Source: Alteromonas sp. CI.11.F.A3
Lineage (GTDB): Bacteria; Pseudomonadota; Gammaproteobacteria; Enterobacterales; Alteromonadaceae
Length of the DNA stretch: 64,000 nucleotides
NCBI RefSeq assembly: GCF_032925565.1
Contig: NZ_CP136708.1
Span: 3,844,001-3,908,000 of the forward strand
Direction: 5' to 3'
How positions within the stretch are numbered: position 1 is the stretch's first letter; each line of letters starts with the position of its first letter. The notes under the pieces are model-generated. The model saw only the letters and a program-made list of their open reading frames with translations. It was not told the origin of the DNA and made no database searches. Positions 45,947 through 54,239 of the stretch are shown here, one piece after another. The translations under genes were made by a program, and so were the position numbers.

Positions 45947-46669
45947 TTATTCGTCTTCTGTAGACACTGAATTTGAATTGGGAAGCACAACGCTATACCC
46001 CATACCTATGCCATCAATTTCATCTTGTAATTTACTGAACTGACGGACGTAAAATCGCTGATCATCAATACGCTGATCGTTAATAAATTGAAGTAACTCA
46101 GCAAAATCTTGCTTACGTGCATCTCGACTAGAGGCCAATAAATACTGAGTAAGATCGGCACTCGTCTGCTGTTGCTGTACCGCAAGTGATTGCGCATATT
46201 CTTTAAACAACACTTGATTCGCTTCTTGGTACATTTCCCGCTGTTTTTCTACTTGCTGCTGCACTTGCACACGTACTTGCTCAGCAACCAAGTTCGATAG
46301 CTGCTCAGCATCCACAGTGTTTGGTGCCTGCACCGTTAATGACTTCCCATTATCTTTATTCGGCATACCCGTAAACACTAATACAATAGCAACGGCTGAT
46401 AGCGCACAAGCCAGGGCGGGGAAGCCTTGCCACTGAAACCAGCTCGATTTATCTTGTGCCGGAAATAGCTGCGCTTTATTCCAATCAGGCACTGGAGGTG
46501 CTACAAATTCACTGGCGCTGCCAGCCAGTAAACTGGCATTATCAGCCGCCGCCGCAAAAACGCTATCTTGGGCGTATTTTTTAGAAAACGAGGCTTTTTG
46601 TTCTTCGGTAAGACTGTTTGTTACCCACGCGATAATTAATGCTTCATTGCTATGGTCAGGTTGATTCAT
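45947..46669 (-). CDS. Single-pass membrane anti-sigma-like protein
   Basis: 240 residues. The N-terminal about 60 residues are helical (NEALIIAWVTNSLTEEQKASF) and would bind the sigma factor; no HxxxCxxC zinc motif is seen. One TM helix lies at about 86-104 (FPALACALSAVAIVLVF). The periplasmic part is a Gln-rich coiled coil (VRVQVQQQVEKQREMYQEA). Position directly after an ECF sigma gene (stop TAA then ATG with no gap) is the main support for the anti-sigma role. Release might involve proteolysis, which is inference. Confidence 0.82.
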   Translation of the reverse strand: MNQPDHSNEALIIAWVTNSLTEEQKASFSKKYAQDSVFAAAADNASLLAGSASEFVAPPVPDWNKAQLFPAQDKSSWFQWQGFPALACALSAVAIVLVFTGMPNKDNGKSLTVQAPNTVDAEQLSNLVAEQVRVQVQQQVEKQREMYQEANQVLFKEYAQSLAVQQQQTSADLTQYLLASSRDARKQDFAELLQFINDQRIDDQRFYVRQFSKLQDEIDGIGMGYSVVLPNSNSVSTEDE

Positions 46670-47200
46670 TTATTCCAACTCCAACTTTAATTTGGTTAGT
46701 GCGCTATACAAACGCGACTTGGCAGTATTCACTGAAATATCCATTTGCTCTGCAATTTCTTCAAAGGTGAACTGCCCAAAGAATTTGAGCTCTACCACGG
46801 CTTTTTGTGCCAACGGCAAAGCCTGCATAGCTTGCGTTACCGCCCGACTTTGGCGGTCGCTCGTAAGCTGCATTTCAGGGCATGATGTCTCGCACAAAGG
46901 CTCTGGAATATCATCAATGTCGGTAAAGGCTTTTCGCTTTCGGTACAACTCCATGCATCGGCAATGTGCTATACGATACAGCCAGCTTTTAAATGTGCCG
47001 TCGCCGCGATAATTCGCTAGGCTTCGATAAACCGAGACAAAGATATCCTGCATCAAATCAGAGGCGTCATGGCTACTTCCGGTCATGCGAATACCGTATT
47101 GGTACATGGCCGTTTCATAGCGTGATATAAGCGTGAACCACGCTTTTCTATTGCCTTTTAATGCTTGTTGTACGAGCTTTTCATCCCGTTTTATGAACAC
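46670..47200 (-). CDS. ECF sigma-70 factor
   Basis: 176 residues from a GTG at 47200 that follows GGGGA; an upstream ATG at 47293 overlaps the oxyR stop and would translate a perfect hairpin, so I prefer the GTG. Region 2 reads DLMQDIFVSVYRSLANYRGDGTFKSWLYRIAHCR and region 4 LPLAQKAVVELKFFGQFTFEEIAEQMDISVNTAKSRLY. Group IV sigma factors turn on envelope or stress genes once released from an anti-sigma, and the next gene supplies that partner. The regulon cannot be read from here; autoregulation is usual. Confidence 0.9.
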   Translation of the reverse strand: MFIKRDEKLVQQALKGNRKAWFTLISRYETAMYQYGIRMTGSSHDASDLMQDIFVSVYRSLANYRGDGTFKSWLYRIAHCRCMELYRKRKAFTDIDDIPEPLCETSCPEMQLTSDRQSRAVTQAMQALPLAQKAVVELKFFGQFTFEEIAEQMDISVNTAKSRLYSALTKLKLELE

Positions 47201-47258
47201 TGCGTTCCCCGCGATATAGGTGTTTTTTATATTCCCTACTCTTAGAGTCGAAGCAGTG

Positions 47259-47285
47259 GGCGAAAAAGTTTGAAACTTTTTCGCC
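47259..47285 (-). terminator. Perfect hairpin after oxyR
   Basis: Thirteen-base arms (GGCGAAAAAGTTT and its complement) around a single base, just past the oxyR stop. No clean T run follows on the minus strand, so it may be a partial terminator between oxyR and the sigma operon. Confidence 0.5.
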
Positions 47286-47292
47286 AAAAACA

Positions 47293-48201
47293 TTATTTAA
47301 GGGTGGGGACAGGTAGAAGTGGAGAGATGATTTCGCCAATACGACGGAACAATTGCATACGCGTGGTCCCTGAACGCCACACTAAACCTATTTCTCTAAA
47401 GCCTTGCTCTTCGGCGGCAAAACTTTTTAAGTTGGTATGAGCCAAGATAGATTGGTTAATGGCAAGTTCGGGTAAGAAGGTATAACCCATTTTACTGTTT
47501 GCTAGCTGAACCAAGGTGTACAAGCTGCTGGCCGCTACCGAGCTAATTTGATCGCTGTGCTGCAGGTTGCACGCGCTTACCGCGTGGCCGGTCATACAGT
47601 GCTCTTGTTGCAGCAAGAAAATACTTTTCTTGGGTAAAGAAGCGATATCGACGGGGTCGGGCAGTTTGTCAGCCATTTCTTCATGGGCCACAAGATGGAA
47701 CGGGTCGTGCCCCAATACCATTTGCTTACATCCAGGGGTCTCCATGGGTAACGCTAAAATAAGTAAATCTAATCGCCCATCTATTAACTGCTGAAGCAGC
47801 TTTTCTGTGGTGTCTTCTTGCATCTCTACGTTGATGTCAGGCAAGAATGCGTTAAATGCTCCCAGCATACCTTCAAACAAAAAGGGCGCGATGGTTGGGA
47901 TAACCCCTAACTTAAGTGTACCTCGTTGCCAATTTCCCGCATTTTGTGCGTATTCCACCAGCTCACCGGCTTCTTGCAGCAACAACTTGCTTCGCTCAAC
48001 AATATCTAACCCCAAAGAAGTAAACACAAAGGTTTTGTGTTCCCGTTCAAGCAACTGGCTACCAAAGTGTTCTTCTAGGTTTTGAATTGCCGTGCTCAAT
48101 GTAGATTGGCTTACATTACAGCGCTGGGCAGCCCGGTGAAAATGCTGCTCTTGATATAGGGTAACTAGGTAATGTAAGTGTTTGAGATTAGGCCACTTCA
48201 T
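47293..48201 (-). CDS. oxyR: Peroxide-sensing LysR-type regulator OxyR
   Basis: 302 residues, the OxyR length (305 in E. coli). The N-terminal winged helix reads LKHLHYLVTLYQEQHFHRAAQRCNVSQSTLSTAIQNLEE. The sensor disulfide pair is Cys202 and Cys211 in EHCMTGHAVSAC, with the same nine-residue offset as Cys199 and Cys208 of E. coli OxyR, and the following SSLYTLVQLANSKMGYTFLPE matches the regulatory core. Hydrogen peroxide should oxidise the pair and activate antioxidant genes. It is divergent from a universal stress protein gene. Confidence 0.93.
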   Translation of the reverse strand: MKWPNLKHLHYLVTLYQEQHFHRAAQRCNVSQSTLSTAIQNLEEHFGSQLLEREHKTFVFTSLGLDIVERSKLLLQEAGELVEYAQNAGNWQRGTLKLGVIPTIAPFLFEGMLGAFNAFLPDINVEMQEDTTEKLLQQLIDGRLDLLILALPMETPGCKQMVLGHDPFHLVAHEEMADKLPDPVDIASLPKKSIFLLQQEHCMTGHAVSACNLQHSDQISSVAASSLYTLVQLANSKMGYTFLPELAINQSILAHTNLKSFAAEEQGFREIGLVWRSGTTRMQLFRRIGEIISPLLPVPTLK

Positions 48202-48305
48202 AACAACTCTTTACTGATTAGAAAATTAAGTTTTAATCTAGCACAAAGATTACAAAGACCCAATAAGAATACGGTTATTACCCTTTTATGAAATCGACCT
48301 TTGTT

Positions 48306-48319
48306 ATGATGTAAATCAT
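48306..48319 (+). promoter_or_regulatory. FNR/Crp-type palindrome before the Usp gene
   Basis: ATGAT-GTAA-ATCAT is a perfect 5-4-5 palindrome matching TTGAT-N4-ATCAA at eight of ten positions, 82 bases before the start codon. Confidence 0.45.
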
Positions 48320-48400
48320 GCTTTCAAGGTAGCAAGCATGCAATTCAAGCGTTAGGATGAAGTATAAGAACATATAGCGCATTAATAGCTAAGGATTTCT

Positions 48401-49399
48401 ATGGACAGCCATTTTACTAATATTTTATGTGTACTTAGTGACTCACACCGACAAGACGATGTAGTTGCCCAGGCCATTCATATTGCAAAGAGTAATCAAG
48501 CATCTTTAACTATCATGCTTACCTTAGAAGCTTTGCCGCCTAATGCCAATATGGTAATGGAGTCTTTTGCCTATATTGACTCACACCAATCTATGGAGTC
48601 TCAGGCAAAACATTGGCTAACTGAGCAGGAAGAAACCTGGTCGAAAGAGTACCCCGTGCAAACCGTGGTTAAAATTGGTCACCCACTGATTGATATTGTA
48701 ACTGACGTGCTAAGGCACGATTACGACTTGGTTATTAAACGAAGTGAAGAAGGCTTTTTAGACCGCCTATTTGGTGGGCTAGATATACGCTTGTTTCGTA
48801 AATGCCCCTGTCCGGTTTGGGTGTTGAGTAAGAAGAGCCGTAGCCAATATAAAAACGTGGTGGCGGCACTCGATTTAAATTACCACTACCCTAAACACGA
48901 AATATCAATTCGTAAAAAGCTGAATTTAGACATATTACGTCATGCTGCCCGCATCGCCATGTTGGAGTTTGCGCAGCTTCATATTGTGCACGTTTTTGAT
49001 GCGGTTCCTGAGAACATTGTACGAGATGGTTTTATTAGCGTAGACAACGACCAAATGGAAACCGATCTCGCAAAAATTCATGATGAAAGAGAGCAAGCCC
49101 TTGAATCGTTATTGAGCGAATTAGAAAGTGAGCTAGCTCCTGACACTATTGATTTCTTGCAACCTGAAAAACATATCGTGCATGGGTACCCTCGAAGAGA
49201 AATAGCGGCTACCACAAAATCACTTAACACTGATGTGATTGTTATGGGTACAGTGGCTCGCATTGGCGTGCCAGGCTTTATTATGGGCGGTACGGCAGAA
49301 GAGACTATTCAACAACTTAACTGCGCCGTGGTAGGCATTAAGCCTGAAGGGTTTGACTCTCCCATCAAGCTTGATGAATCTGAACAAGCTGAAGAATAG
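48401..49399 (+). CDS. Tandem universal stress protein, UspE-like
   Basis: 332 residues with two Usp domains, about 5-150 and 165-320; E. coli UspE has 316 residues and the same layout. The second domain keeps the nucleotide-type motif VMGTVARIGVPGFIMGGTAE (Gly-rich, GxnxG-like). Cytoplasmic; Usp proteins support survival under starvation and oxidative stress. Single gene, divergent from oxyR, with a possible FNR/Crp site in the gap and a strong terminator after it. Confidence 0.9.
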   Translation: MDSHFTNILCVLSDSHRQDDVVAQAIHIAKSNQASLTIMLTLEALPPNANMVMESFAYIDSHQSMESQAKHWLTEQEETWSKEYPVQTVVKIGHPLIDIVTDVLRHDYDLVIKRSEEGFLDRLFGGLDIRLFRKCPCPVWVLSKKSRSQYKNVVAALDLNYHYPKHEISIRKKLNLDILRHAARIAMLEFAQLHIVHVFDAVPENIVRDGFISVDNDQMETDLAKIHDEREQALESLLSELESELAPDTIDFLQPEKHIVHGYPRREIAATTKSLNTDVIVMGTVARIGVPGFIMGGTAEETIQQLNCAVVGIKPEGFDSPIKLDESEQAEE

Positions 49400-49486
49400 G
49401 CGCTTAAAAGTAGCCACTTAAGCGCAAGTCATACAAAAAGCCCAGGCTACCGCGCTATTCAAAAATAAGCGTTATTTAGAAAAACA

Positions 49487-49514
49487 AAAAACCGCGTTTA
49501 ACGCGGTTTTTTGT
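49487..49514. terminator. Bidirectional rho-independent terminator
   Basis: AAAAACCGCGTT pairs with AACGCGGTTTTT; serves the Usp gene (plus) and pit (minus). Confidence 0.92.
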
Positions 49515-49534
49515 TTTCAAATTTTAATAGGCAA

Positions 49535-50803
49535 TTAAACGCCGAAGGCTGCCTTTAGTGCGAAGAAGAAAATAATAGAAAGGATAGCACCTGCAGGCAG
49601 GGTAACAATCCACGACACCACGATATTTCTTACTATCCCAAGATTAAGCGCAGACACCCCTCTAGCAAGCCCAACACCTAATACTGCACCTACCAAGGTT
49701 TGCGTAGTCGAAATAGGAAGGCCAGTGCCTGACGCTATCACTACCGTAGTGGCGGCGGCTAATTCAGCGGCGAAACCACGGCTTGGTGTAAGGTGAGTAA
49801 TACCTTGGCCGATAGTTTTAATTACGCGATGACCGAATATGGCTAAACCAAGCACAATACCTAAGCCACCAAGCGGTAAGATCCACCATGCTAGGTTGGC
49901 ACTAGCATTAATTTCACCGCCAGATGTCACCACACTCACTACCGCAGCCAATGGCCCAATAGCGTTAGCAACATCATTTGAACCATGCGCAAAAGCCATA
50001 CAGCAGGCAGTAACAACCATCAGTAAGGCGAACACTTTTTCCACATTAGCAGCTTGTAAATCAGCGTCTTCTGAACCACTGAACTTCATACGGCCAATAA
50101 ACCATTTACCAACTATGGCCAACACAATAGCGATAATCACAGCCAATATATAACCGTTAACAGCGCTCACTTCCAAGCCTACATGCTTTAGTCCTTTTTT
50201 AATGGTAACTAGCGACATAATGAAGCCTGCTAGTGCCATATAAAACGGAACATAACGCTTGGCATTTTCAAACGGAGATTTGGTTTCAAAGATAAGTTTA
50301 TGGGCGCTCATGAAGATGAGATAAGCAATAATGCCCGAGATAGCTGGCGTTACTACCCAACTACCAACAATACCACCTACTTTACCCCACGCTACCGCGT
50401 CCATACTTACGCCAGTTGCGGTGAAACCGATAATAGCGCCAATAATAGAGTGAGTGGTAGATACAGGCCATCCCAACCAAGATGCAAAGGCTAACCATAT
50501 ACCCGCTGCAAACAAGGAAGAAATCATACCGAGCACAAGGTACTCAGGGATAGCAGAAAAATAATCTGGATCAATAATACCTTTACGTATGGTAGAGGTA
50601 ACTTCCCCACCCGCTAAGTATGCTCCGGCGAATTCAAAAACCATAGCAATAATAATTGCCTGTTTTATCGTTAACGCTTTAGAACCAACAGATGTTCCCA
50701 TTGCATTGGCGACGTCATTTGCACCAATACCCCAAGCCATAATGAAGCCGACACCGGCAGCAAGGAGAATAAGAATGAGACCATAACTCTCGAAAAATTC
50801 CAC
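49535..50803 (-). CDS. PiT-family inorganic phosphate transporter
   Basis: 422 residues with about ten TM helices. The two PiT signatures are present: GANDVANAMGTSVGSKALT near residue 27 and AHGSNDVANAIGPLAAV near 270. It would carry metal-phosphate with protons or sodium across the inner membrane at moderate affinity. The start is GTG at 50803, with AGGAG nine bases before; no other start keeps helix 1. It lies 290 bases after phoU on the same strand; the DUF47/PhoU-like partner that often accompanies Pit is absent, so phoU may be its neighbour for the same reason. Confidence 0.94.
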   Translation of the reverse strand: MEFFESYGLILILLAAGVGFIMAWGIGANDVANAMGTSVGSKALTIKQAIIIAMVFEFAGAYLAGGEVTSTIRKGIIDPDYFSAIPEYLVLGMISSLFAAGIWLAFASWLGWPVSTTHSIIGAIIGFTATGVSMDAVAWGKVGGIVGSWVVTPAISGIIAYLIFMSAHKLIFETKSPFENAKRYVPFYMALAGFIMSLVTIKKGLKHVGLEVSAVNGYILAVIIAIVLAIVGKWFIGRMKFSGSEDADLQAANVEKVFALLMVVTACCMAFAHGSNDVANAIGPLAAVVSVVTSGGEINASANLAWWILPLGGLGIVLGLAIFGHRVIKTIGQGITHLTPSRGFAAELAAATTVVIASGTGLPISTTQTLVGAVLGVGLARGVSALNLGIVRNIVVSWIVTLPAGAILSIIFFFALKAAFGV

Positions 50804-51093
50804 GGATAACCGCTCCTGATCTTTACGCGATTTAAGCTAGCTACTGCCACATCACCCGACAAATATGCGGCTGTGATGTAGACAAAAAATGATAGTTACA
50901 CGGCAAAACGTTTCTTAGCATAGGCTTAGATTATTTTTTGCACGAATTATACTTTGCTGCGGCGCATGATAGCGTAATCGTCTGCAGAGCCATAGTGAAA
51001 ATCTACGAAAAAACAGAAAACGCAACGGAATTAAATTCATACGATGATAATTTGGGCAAGTATTGCGGTTTTGTGACAGTTTTTGACCAATTT

Positions 51094-51810
51094 TTAAGTC
51101 AAATCTTCTAACTTTTGATGAATGTTTTCTAGTGGCGTATGCCTTACATCTGTCCCTCTGGTTAAATAAACCACGTATTCGCACACGTTTTTACACCTAT
51201 CACCAATACGCTCTAATGAACGCATAGCCCACAATACGTCTAGCCAATCTTGCATATCTTCTGTGGTTTTTTCCATTTCTGTGGTGGTGTAAGTGAGTAA
51301 GCGTTTATACTCGCTGTCTATTCGGTTGTCTTGTTTATATACCGCCAAGGCCGCACTTTCATCCTGACGCGCAAAGGCATCGAACGTACCCCGCATCATC
51401 GCCGCTACTCGTTCGCCGATTAACAACATGCTGCTTTTGATAGTGTCAGAGCTAGGTAATTTGTTGCGGGTGACCAGCTTAGCAATACGTTCTATTTCAT
51501 CGCCCATTCTTTCAATGTCAGTAATGGCTTTAGATATGGTCATGATTAGGCGAAGATCGCTTGCGGTAGGATGGCGCTTGGCAATAATCCGAATACATTC
51601 TTCGTCTATCTGAATTTCCATAGAATTAATCTTAAGGTCATTCAACACCACTTTTTCAGCCAAGCCAGGGTGATTTAATTTAAGCGCTTTTAAGGTATCT
51701 AGTAATTGCTGCTCTACTTCGCCGCCCATGGTTAACACCGAGTTTCTTAAGTTTTCTAACTCGATATTAAAGGTTCCGGAAATATGGGTATTCAGTGCAA
51801 CCTGACGCAT
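51094..51810 (-). CDS. phoU: Phosphate signalling protein PhoU
   Basis: 238 residues, as in E. coli (241). Two three-helix bundles with acidic metal-binding faces: MGGEVEQQLLDTLKAL and LIMTISKAITDIERMGDEIERIAK in the first, ALAVYKQDNRIDSEYK and LWAMRSLERIGDRCKNVCEYV in the second. PhoU links the Pst transporter to the PhoR kinase and keeps the Pho regulon off in high phosphate. Last gene of pstC-pstA-pstB-phoU, 36 bases after pstB with GGAG before the ATG. Confidence 0.97.
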   Translation of the reverse strand: MRQVALNTHISGTFNIELENLRNSVLTMGGEVEQQLLDTLKALKLNHPGLAEKVVLNDLKINSMEIQIDEECIRIIAKRHPTASDLRLIMTISKAITDIERMGDEIERIAKLVTRNKLPSSDTIKSSMLLIGERVAAMMRGTFDAFARQDESAALAVYKQDNRIDSEYKRLLTYTTTEMEKTTEDMQDWLDVLWAMRSLERIGDRCKNVCEYVVYLTRGTDVRHTPLENIHQKLEDLT

Positions 51811-51846
51811 TGTATCGCTCCTATTCGCTACTGCTGATTTGGCTCA

Positions 51847-52653
51847 TTAGCCGTAGCGGCCAGTAATATAATCTTCAGTCTGTTTCTTCTCTGGCATGGT
51901 AAATAGCGAATCGCTGTCTGCATATTCAACCAATCGCCCCTGATGGAAAAACGCCGTGTAATCTGAAACTCGAGAGGCTTGCTGCATATTGTGGGTAACA
52001 ATCACGATCGTACAACGCTTCTTAAGCTCAGCCATTAATTCCTCAATAAACAAGGTCGTTAATGGGTCGAGCGCCGAGGTAGGCTCATCTAGTAACAAAA
52101 TATCGGGTTTCAGGGCTAGTGCTCTGGCAATAACTAAGCGCTGCTGCTGACCGCCTGATAACGCATTAGCCGATTCAAACAATCTGTCTTTAACTTCATC
52201 CCATAATGCTGCTTCTTTTAATGCACTTTCTACTGCATCGTCTAAGTGGCGTCGGGTTTTGATGCCTTGCAGGCGAAGCCCGTAACAAACATTATCGTAA
52301 ATACTCATGGGAAAAGGGTTAGGCCGCTGAAATACCATACCTACCTGCGTACGTAGCCGCGATACGTTCACCTTTTTACTATTGATATTACGACCACCAA
52401 TAATAATTTCGCCTTCGTATTTGCAGCCGTCGTACAAATCGTTAAGTCTGTTAAAGCAGTTTACTAGGGTAGATTTACCGCACCCACTTTGGCCAATTAA
52501 TGCGGTGATCTTATTTTTTGGAATACGCATTGAAATGTCGTTAAGCACATGCTTATTTCCAAACCATAAATTGAGGTTACGCACATCGATAGCCGTGGTG
52601 TCATCTGTGATGTCAGCCACGTTGAGCGTATTGCGTTCAAACAACTTCAGCAT
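51847..52653 (-). CDS. pstB: Phosphate ABC transporter ATPase PstB
   Basis: 268 residues. Motifs are Walker [10 protein letters not shown] near residue 54, the Q-loop [20 protein letters not shown], the signature [16 protein letters not shown], Walker [13 protein letters not shown] and the switch His in IVTHN. It powers high-affinity phosphate uptake with PstC and PstA. The N-terminal 16 residues are an extra lead beyond E. coli PstB. It starts eight bases after pstA. Confidence 0.97.
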   Translation of the reverse strand: MLKLFERNTLNVADITDDTTAIDVRNLNLWFGNKHVLNDISMRIPKNKITALIGQSGCGKSTLVNCFNRLNDLYDGCKYEGEIIIGGRNINSKKVNVSRLRTQVGMVFQRPNPFPMSIYDNVCYGLRLQGIKTRRHLDDAVESALKEAALWDEVKDRLFESANALSGGQQQRLVIARALALKPDILLLDEPTSALDPLTTLFIEELMAELKKRCTIVIVTHNMQQASRVSDYTAFFHQGRLVEYADSDSLFTMPEKKQTEDYITGRYG

Positions 52654-52661
52654 GTAAAAGG

Positions 52662-54239
52662 TTACCCTTGTAAATAGCGCTTTCTTAACCGCGTTCTTAG
52701 TATAACTGCAAGCACATTCAATACAAATACCACGATTAGTAGCAGCAAGCAGGCGGCAAACATCATTGAAGAATTCTTCGCATCAGTATGACTATGAAAG
52801 GCGCCGTCATAAATGAGTACGCCCAAGTGCATGAATTGTCTTTCTAGATGCAGATACGGGAACTCGCCGTCTATAGGTAGCGTAGGGGCAAATTTCACCG
52901 CCCCAACTAACATTAAAGGTGCGACTTCACCAGCTGCCCTCGCAATCGCTAATATAACGCCTGTCATTATTCCAGGTGACGCAATGGGCAGAATGGTTTT
53001 AGCGATAGTTTCAACCTTGGTGGCACCAAGGGCATAACTCCCCCGTTTTAACCCCTCGGGTACTCTTCTCAAGCCTTCTTCGGTGGCAACGATAACCACC
53101 GGCAAGGTTAAAATAGCCATGGTTAAACTCGCCCAAAATACACCTGGGGTTCCCATGGTGGGTGCAGGCAATTTATCTGCAAAGAAAAGTGCATCTATAT
53201 TGCCGCCCAAGGTATAAACAAAAAAGCCTAAACCAAAAACCCCATAAACAATTGAAGGGACGCCGGCCATATTACTAACGCTTATTCTTATGGCGGTGGT
53301 AAACGGCGTATCAGGGGCGTATTCACTTAAATAAATCGCTGCCAGCACGCCAAACGGCGTCACTATAATGGTCATTAAAAATACCATTAGCACAGTGCCA
53401 AATAGCGCGGGATACACCCCACCAGACGTATTCGCCTGTTTGGGTGAATCAGTCAGGAAGGTCGCGATACGACGCAATGCCACCTGCCACTTTTCAAAAT
53501 AGTTAAGCTGGCTTACATAATCGACGCTTTTAATTTCAGATACTCGAATAGCGTACGCTTGCGCATTGGCAAAAGTAACACTGAGTTCATATTCGTCTCG
53601 CTCTTCCTCTAAGTGGATAACTTCGTGCTGCCAGCGTTCGAACTGCGTCTCTAAGCGCTTTCTTGCCGGCGCATTTTGATCCACACCTTTGCTATCTAGT
53701 GATGCCAACGACTCATGAATGGGCGATAGTCGCTCGCTTCTGATTTTCTCTATTTGCGCACTTAGTGCCGATACTCTGTCTTGAATGTCTGAAAACAGCG
53801 ATAAATCTTCCCGCCGACTGTCCGGTGTGGTTAAAAATTCAGGCTGCCCCAATACGAAGCGCCCATCTTTAATTTTTATTTCGGCACTGCCATAAGCAAG
53901 TTCTTTGTTGATGATATGCGCGCTGGCCAACTGCATTTGTGAACCATACGGGCTTTTCTCGTCAGCAAAGTGAACTTGATATATTTGCTCGTTTTCGTCA
54001 GCCATATAAAGCTGAGCGAACATCCTATTGTCAGACAGAGCGCTTTCATTGGTTGCCGGAACTTTATAAGTCACATTGTAAATGGGCTCGGGCCAAAAAT
54101 ACGCACCGCCACGAAAGGTGATAAGGAATAACACACTGACCAAAGCAATTAATAATAAGCTCGTGAAAAACGCCGTTAACGATATAACTAACGACTGACG
54201 ATGAACGGCGTTAAAACCTCCATTGAAAATATTATTCAT
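52662..54239 (-). CDS. pstA: Phosphate ABC transporter permease PstA, long form
   Basis: 525 residues from the ATG at 54239, which overlaps the pstC end by eight bases. The usual PstA is under 300 residues; here the C-terminal half (about 280 onward) carries the permease core with [29 protein letters not shown] and the EAA-type loop [22 protein letters not shown]. The extra N-terminal half has one TM near residues 20-46 and a periplasmic segment with a coiled coil. This long form is typical for marine gammaproteobacteria. Confidence 0.95.
   Translation of the reverse strand: MNNIFNGGFNAVHRQSLVISLTAFFTSLLLIALVSVLFLITFRGGAYFWPEPIYNVTYKVPATNESALSDNRMFAQLYMADENEQIYQVHFADEKSPYGSQMQLASAHIINKELAYGSAEIKIKDGRFVLGQPEFLTTPDSRREDLSLFSDIQDRVSALSAQIEKIRSERLSPIHESLASLDSKGVDQNAPARKRLETQFERWQHEVIHLEEERDEYELSVTFANAQAYAIRVSEIKSVDYVSQLNYFEKWQVALRRIATFLTDSPKQANTSGGVYPALFGTVLMVFLMTIIVTPFGVLAAIYLSEYAPDTPFTTAIRISVSNMAGVPSIVYGVFGLGFFVYTLGGNIDALFFADKLPAPTMGTPGVFWASLTMAILTLPVVIVATEEGLRRVPEGLKRGSYALGATKVETIAKTILPIASPGIMTGVILAIARAAGEVAPLMLVGAVKFAPTLPIDGEFPYLHLERQFMHLGVLIYDGAFHSHTDAKNSSMMFAACLLLLIVVFVLNVLAVILRTRLRKRYLQG

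Noticed and set aside
47201..47293. ATG at 47293 as start of the ECF sigma factor
   Set aside because: It would translate a perfect hairpin and add 31 residues before region 2 with no sigma resemblance; the GTG at 47200 has a ribosome site. Not fully excluded.
51062..51079. Pho box between phoU and pit
   Set aside because: Only one CTGTCAC-like unit is good on the minus strand; the partner matches four of seven bases and the distance to pit is about 260 bases.
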